Source: Halobacteria archaeon (GTDB lineage Archaea; Halobacteriota; Methanoliparia; Methanoliparales; Methanoliparaceae). From it: 5,712 nucleotides of DNA. Both the position numbers and the translations under genes were made by a program. Positions within the stretch are counted from its first letter, which is position 1; every line of letters starts with the position of its first letter. The stretch spans positions 1 to 5,712 of the forward strand of contig DUJX01000086.1 of the NCBI GenBank assembly GCA_013329575.1. The letters run 5' to 3'. Below the pieces are notes generated by a model that searched no databases, was not told the DNA's origin, and saw only the letters and a program-made list of their open reading frames with translations. Positions 4,783-5,712 of this stretch are shown here, piece after piece.

Positions 4783-5712
4783 TTGAGTTCAGATTTATTA
4801 GAGACCACAAAATATATAATTCATCTTGATATTTATGCGGAAGGAGTTATTGAAAAGTCAGATGTGATAGGTGCAGTTTTTGGGCAAAGCGAGGGCCTTC
4901 TAGGCGACAATCTTGACCTAAGAGAATTACAAAAGACTGGACGGGTTGGGCGGATAGATGTCAATATCTCGAGTAAGGAGGGAAAATCCACAGGAACCGT
5001 CTTGATACCGTCAAGTCTGGATAAAGTCGAGACGGCTATTTTGGCAGCTGCCTTAGAGACAATAGATAGGATTGGTCCATGTATGGCTAAGATAAAAGTA
5101 GATAAAATATCGGATGTTCGGGCCGAAAAAAGGAAACAAATAATAGATAGGGCGCAAAAAATTTTAAAAACGATGTTTAAAAATGAGTTTCTGGAAAGCG
5201 ATAAGATAATCGATGCTGTACGACAAGCGGTACGGATCGAGGAGATCTCCGAGTATGGTGCAAGCAGGCTTCCTGCCGGACCTCATGTGAAAGATTCGGA
5301 TGCGATTATTATAGTAGAGGGACGATCAGATGTATTGAATCTTTTAAAGTACGGTATAAAGAATACGGTTGCAGTAGAAGGAACGAACGTGCCGAAAGAT
5401 GTGATAGATTTATCCAAAACAAAGATAACAACCGCGTTTTTAGATGGCGATAGAGGCGGAGAACTGATATTAAAAGAGTTGTTACAGACTGCCGATATTG
5501 ATTTTGTTGCTTTTTCTCCAGAAGGAAAGTGTGTTGAAGATATGAGCCAGAAAGAGGTATTAAAAGCTTTAAGAAACAAAGTTCCAGTAGAACAGGCAAT
5601 AATACATCTAAACGTTAAAAAAACAAAGAAAAATGAGGAAAAACAGAAAAAACTGGTCGTTAAAAAAGAGGATACAGGCGAGGTGGAGGTGGCGATAGTA
5701 GACGAGGGCGAT
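4783..5712 (+). CDS. dnaG: Archaeal DnaG (Toprim primase-like protein), C terminus outside the window
   Basis: The frame is open from TTG 4783 to the last base, giving 310 residues without a stop. Full archaeal DnaG proteins have roughly 400-450. The N terminus ([20 protein letters not shown], 8-27) and the region [21 protein letters not shown] are hallmark archaeal DnaG sequences. VPSSLDK-like [15 protein letters not shown] and IDRIGPC follow, then a basic helical linker. The Toprim domain begins at about 172: [10 protein letters not shown] carries catalytic Glu179, and AFLDGDRGG carries Asp221 and Asp223; all metal ligands are present. From about 278 a charged Lys/Glu-rich segment starts, probably the flexible link to the C-terminal part. 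In archaea this protein can make short RNA primers in vitro and is also a component of the RNA-degrading exosome, where it helps bind poly(A)-rich substrates. It has its own ribosome binding site and a long, structured upstream region. Confidence 0.95.
   Translation, partial: MSSDLLETTKYIIHLDIYAEGVIEKSDVIGAVFGQSEGLLGDNLDLRELQKTGRVGRIDVNISSKEGKSTGTVLIPSSLDKVETAILAAALETIDRIGPCMAKIKVDKISDVRAEKRKQIIDRAQKILKTMFKNEFLESDKIIDAVRQAVRIEEISEYGASRLPAGPHVKDSDAIIIVEGRSDVLNLLKYGIKNTVAVEGTNVPKDVIDLSKTKITTAFLDGDRGGELILKELLQTADIDFVAFSPEGKCVEDMSQKEVLKALRNKVPVEQAIIHLNVKKTKKNEEKQKKLVVKKEDTGEVEVAIVDEGD

Noticed and set aside
5283..5599. Two minus-strand open frames inside dnaG
   Set aside because: They lie antisense to the conserved Toprim domain of DnaG and have Ser/Leu/Phe-rich shadow composition.

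Overview
The window is a stretch of AT-rich archaeal chromosome, most likely from a euryarchaeon of the methanogen / Methanosarcinales-like type. The archaeal evidence is a DnaG-type Toprim primase of the archaeal kind, a minimal SufC-SufB iron-sulfur pair, a UPF0292 Toprim protein, BRE/TATA promoters, oligo-T terminators, GGTG/GAGG ribosome binding sites and an archaeal tRNA-Leu. The lineage is inferred from remembered family resemblance, not from a search.

Left to right: (1) the 5' part of a tRNA-Leu(CAA) on the minus strand, cut by the window edge. (2) An AT-rich divergent intergenic region (44-224). (3) A two-domain protein with a transglutaminase-like N-terminal half (Cys-His-Asp triad) and a C-terminal half resembling L-2-amino-thiazoline-4-carboxylate hydrolase-like proteins. 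(4) sufC-sufB, an operon for Fe-S cluster assembly; the sufC start codon is uncertain and a small palindrome lies upstream. (5) An RNA locus at 3299-3452 with a strong promoter, which I read as a double-hairpin H/ACA pseudouridylation guide. Its second hairpin matches helix 69 of 23S rRNA. (6) A small carboxymuconolactone-decarboxylase/AhpD-fold protein with no cysteines. (7) A small UPF0292 Toprim protein. (8) A 400-base noncoding gap with a promoter, a hairpin and a T7 run that could encode another small RNA or form a long dnaG leader. (9) dnaG, starting at TTG and running off the right edge.

SufC and SufB act together: the ATPase powers the SufB scaffold. Several other elements concern RNA (tRNA-Leu, the H/ACA RNA, and DnaG, which in archaea also associates with the exosome), but nothing here shows that they form one pathway. 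The most noteworthy item is the H/ACA RNA, because two independent features agree: stem-to-ACA spacing in both hairpins, and a pocket complementary to a conserved 23S site. I found no CRISPR array, insertion sequence, phage gene or defence system.
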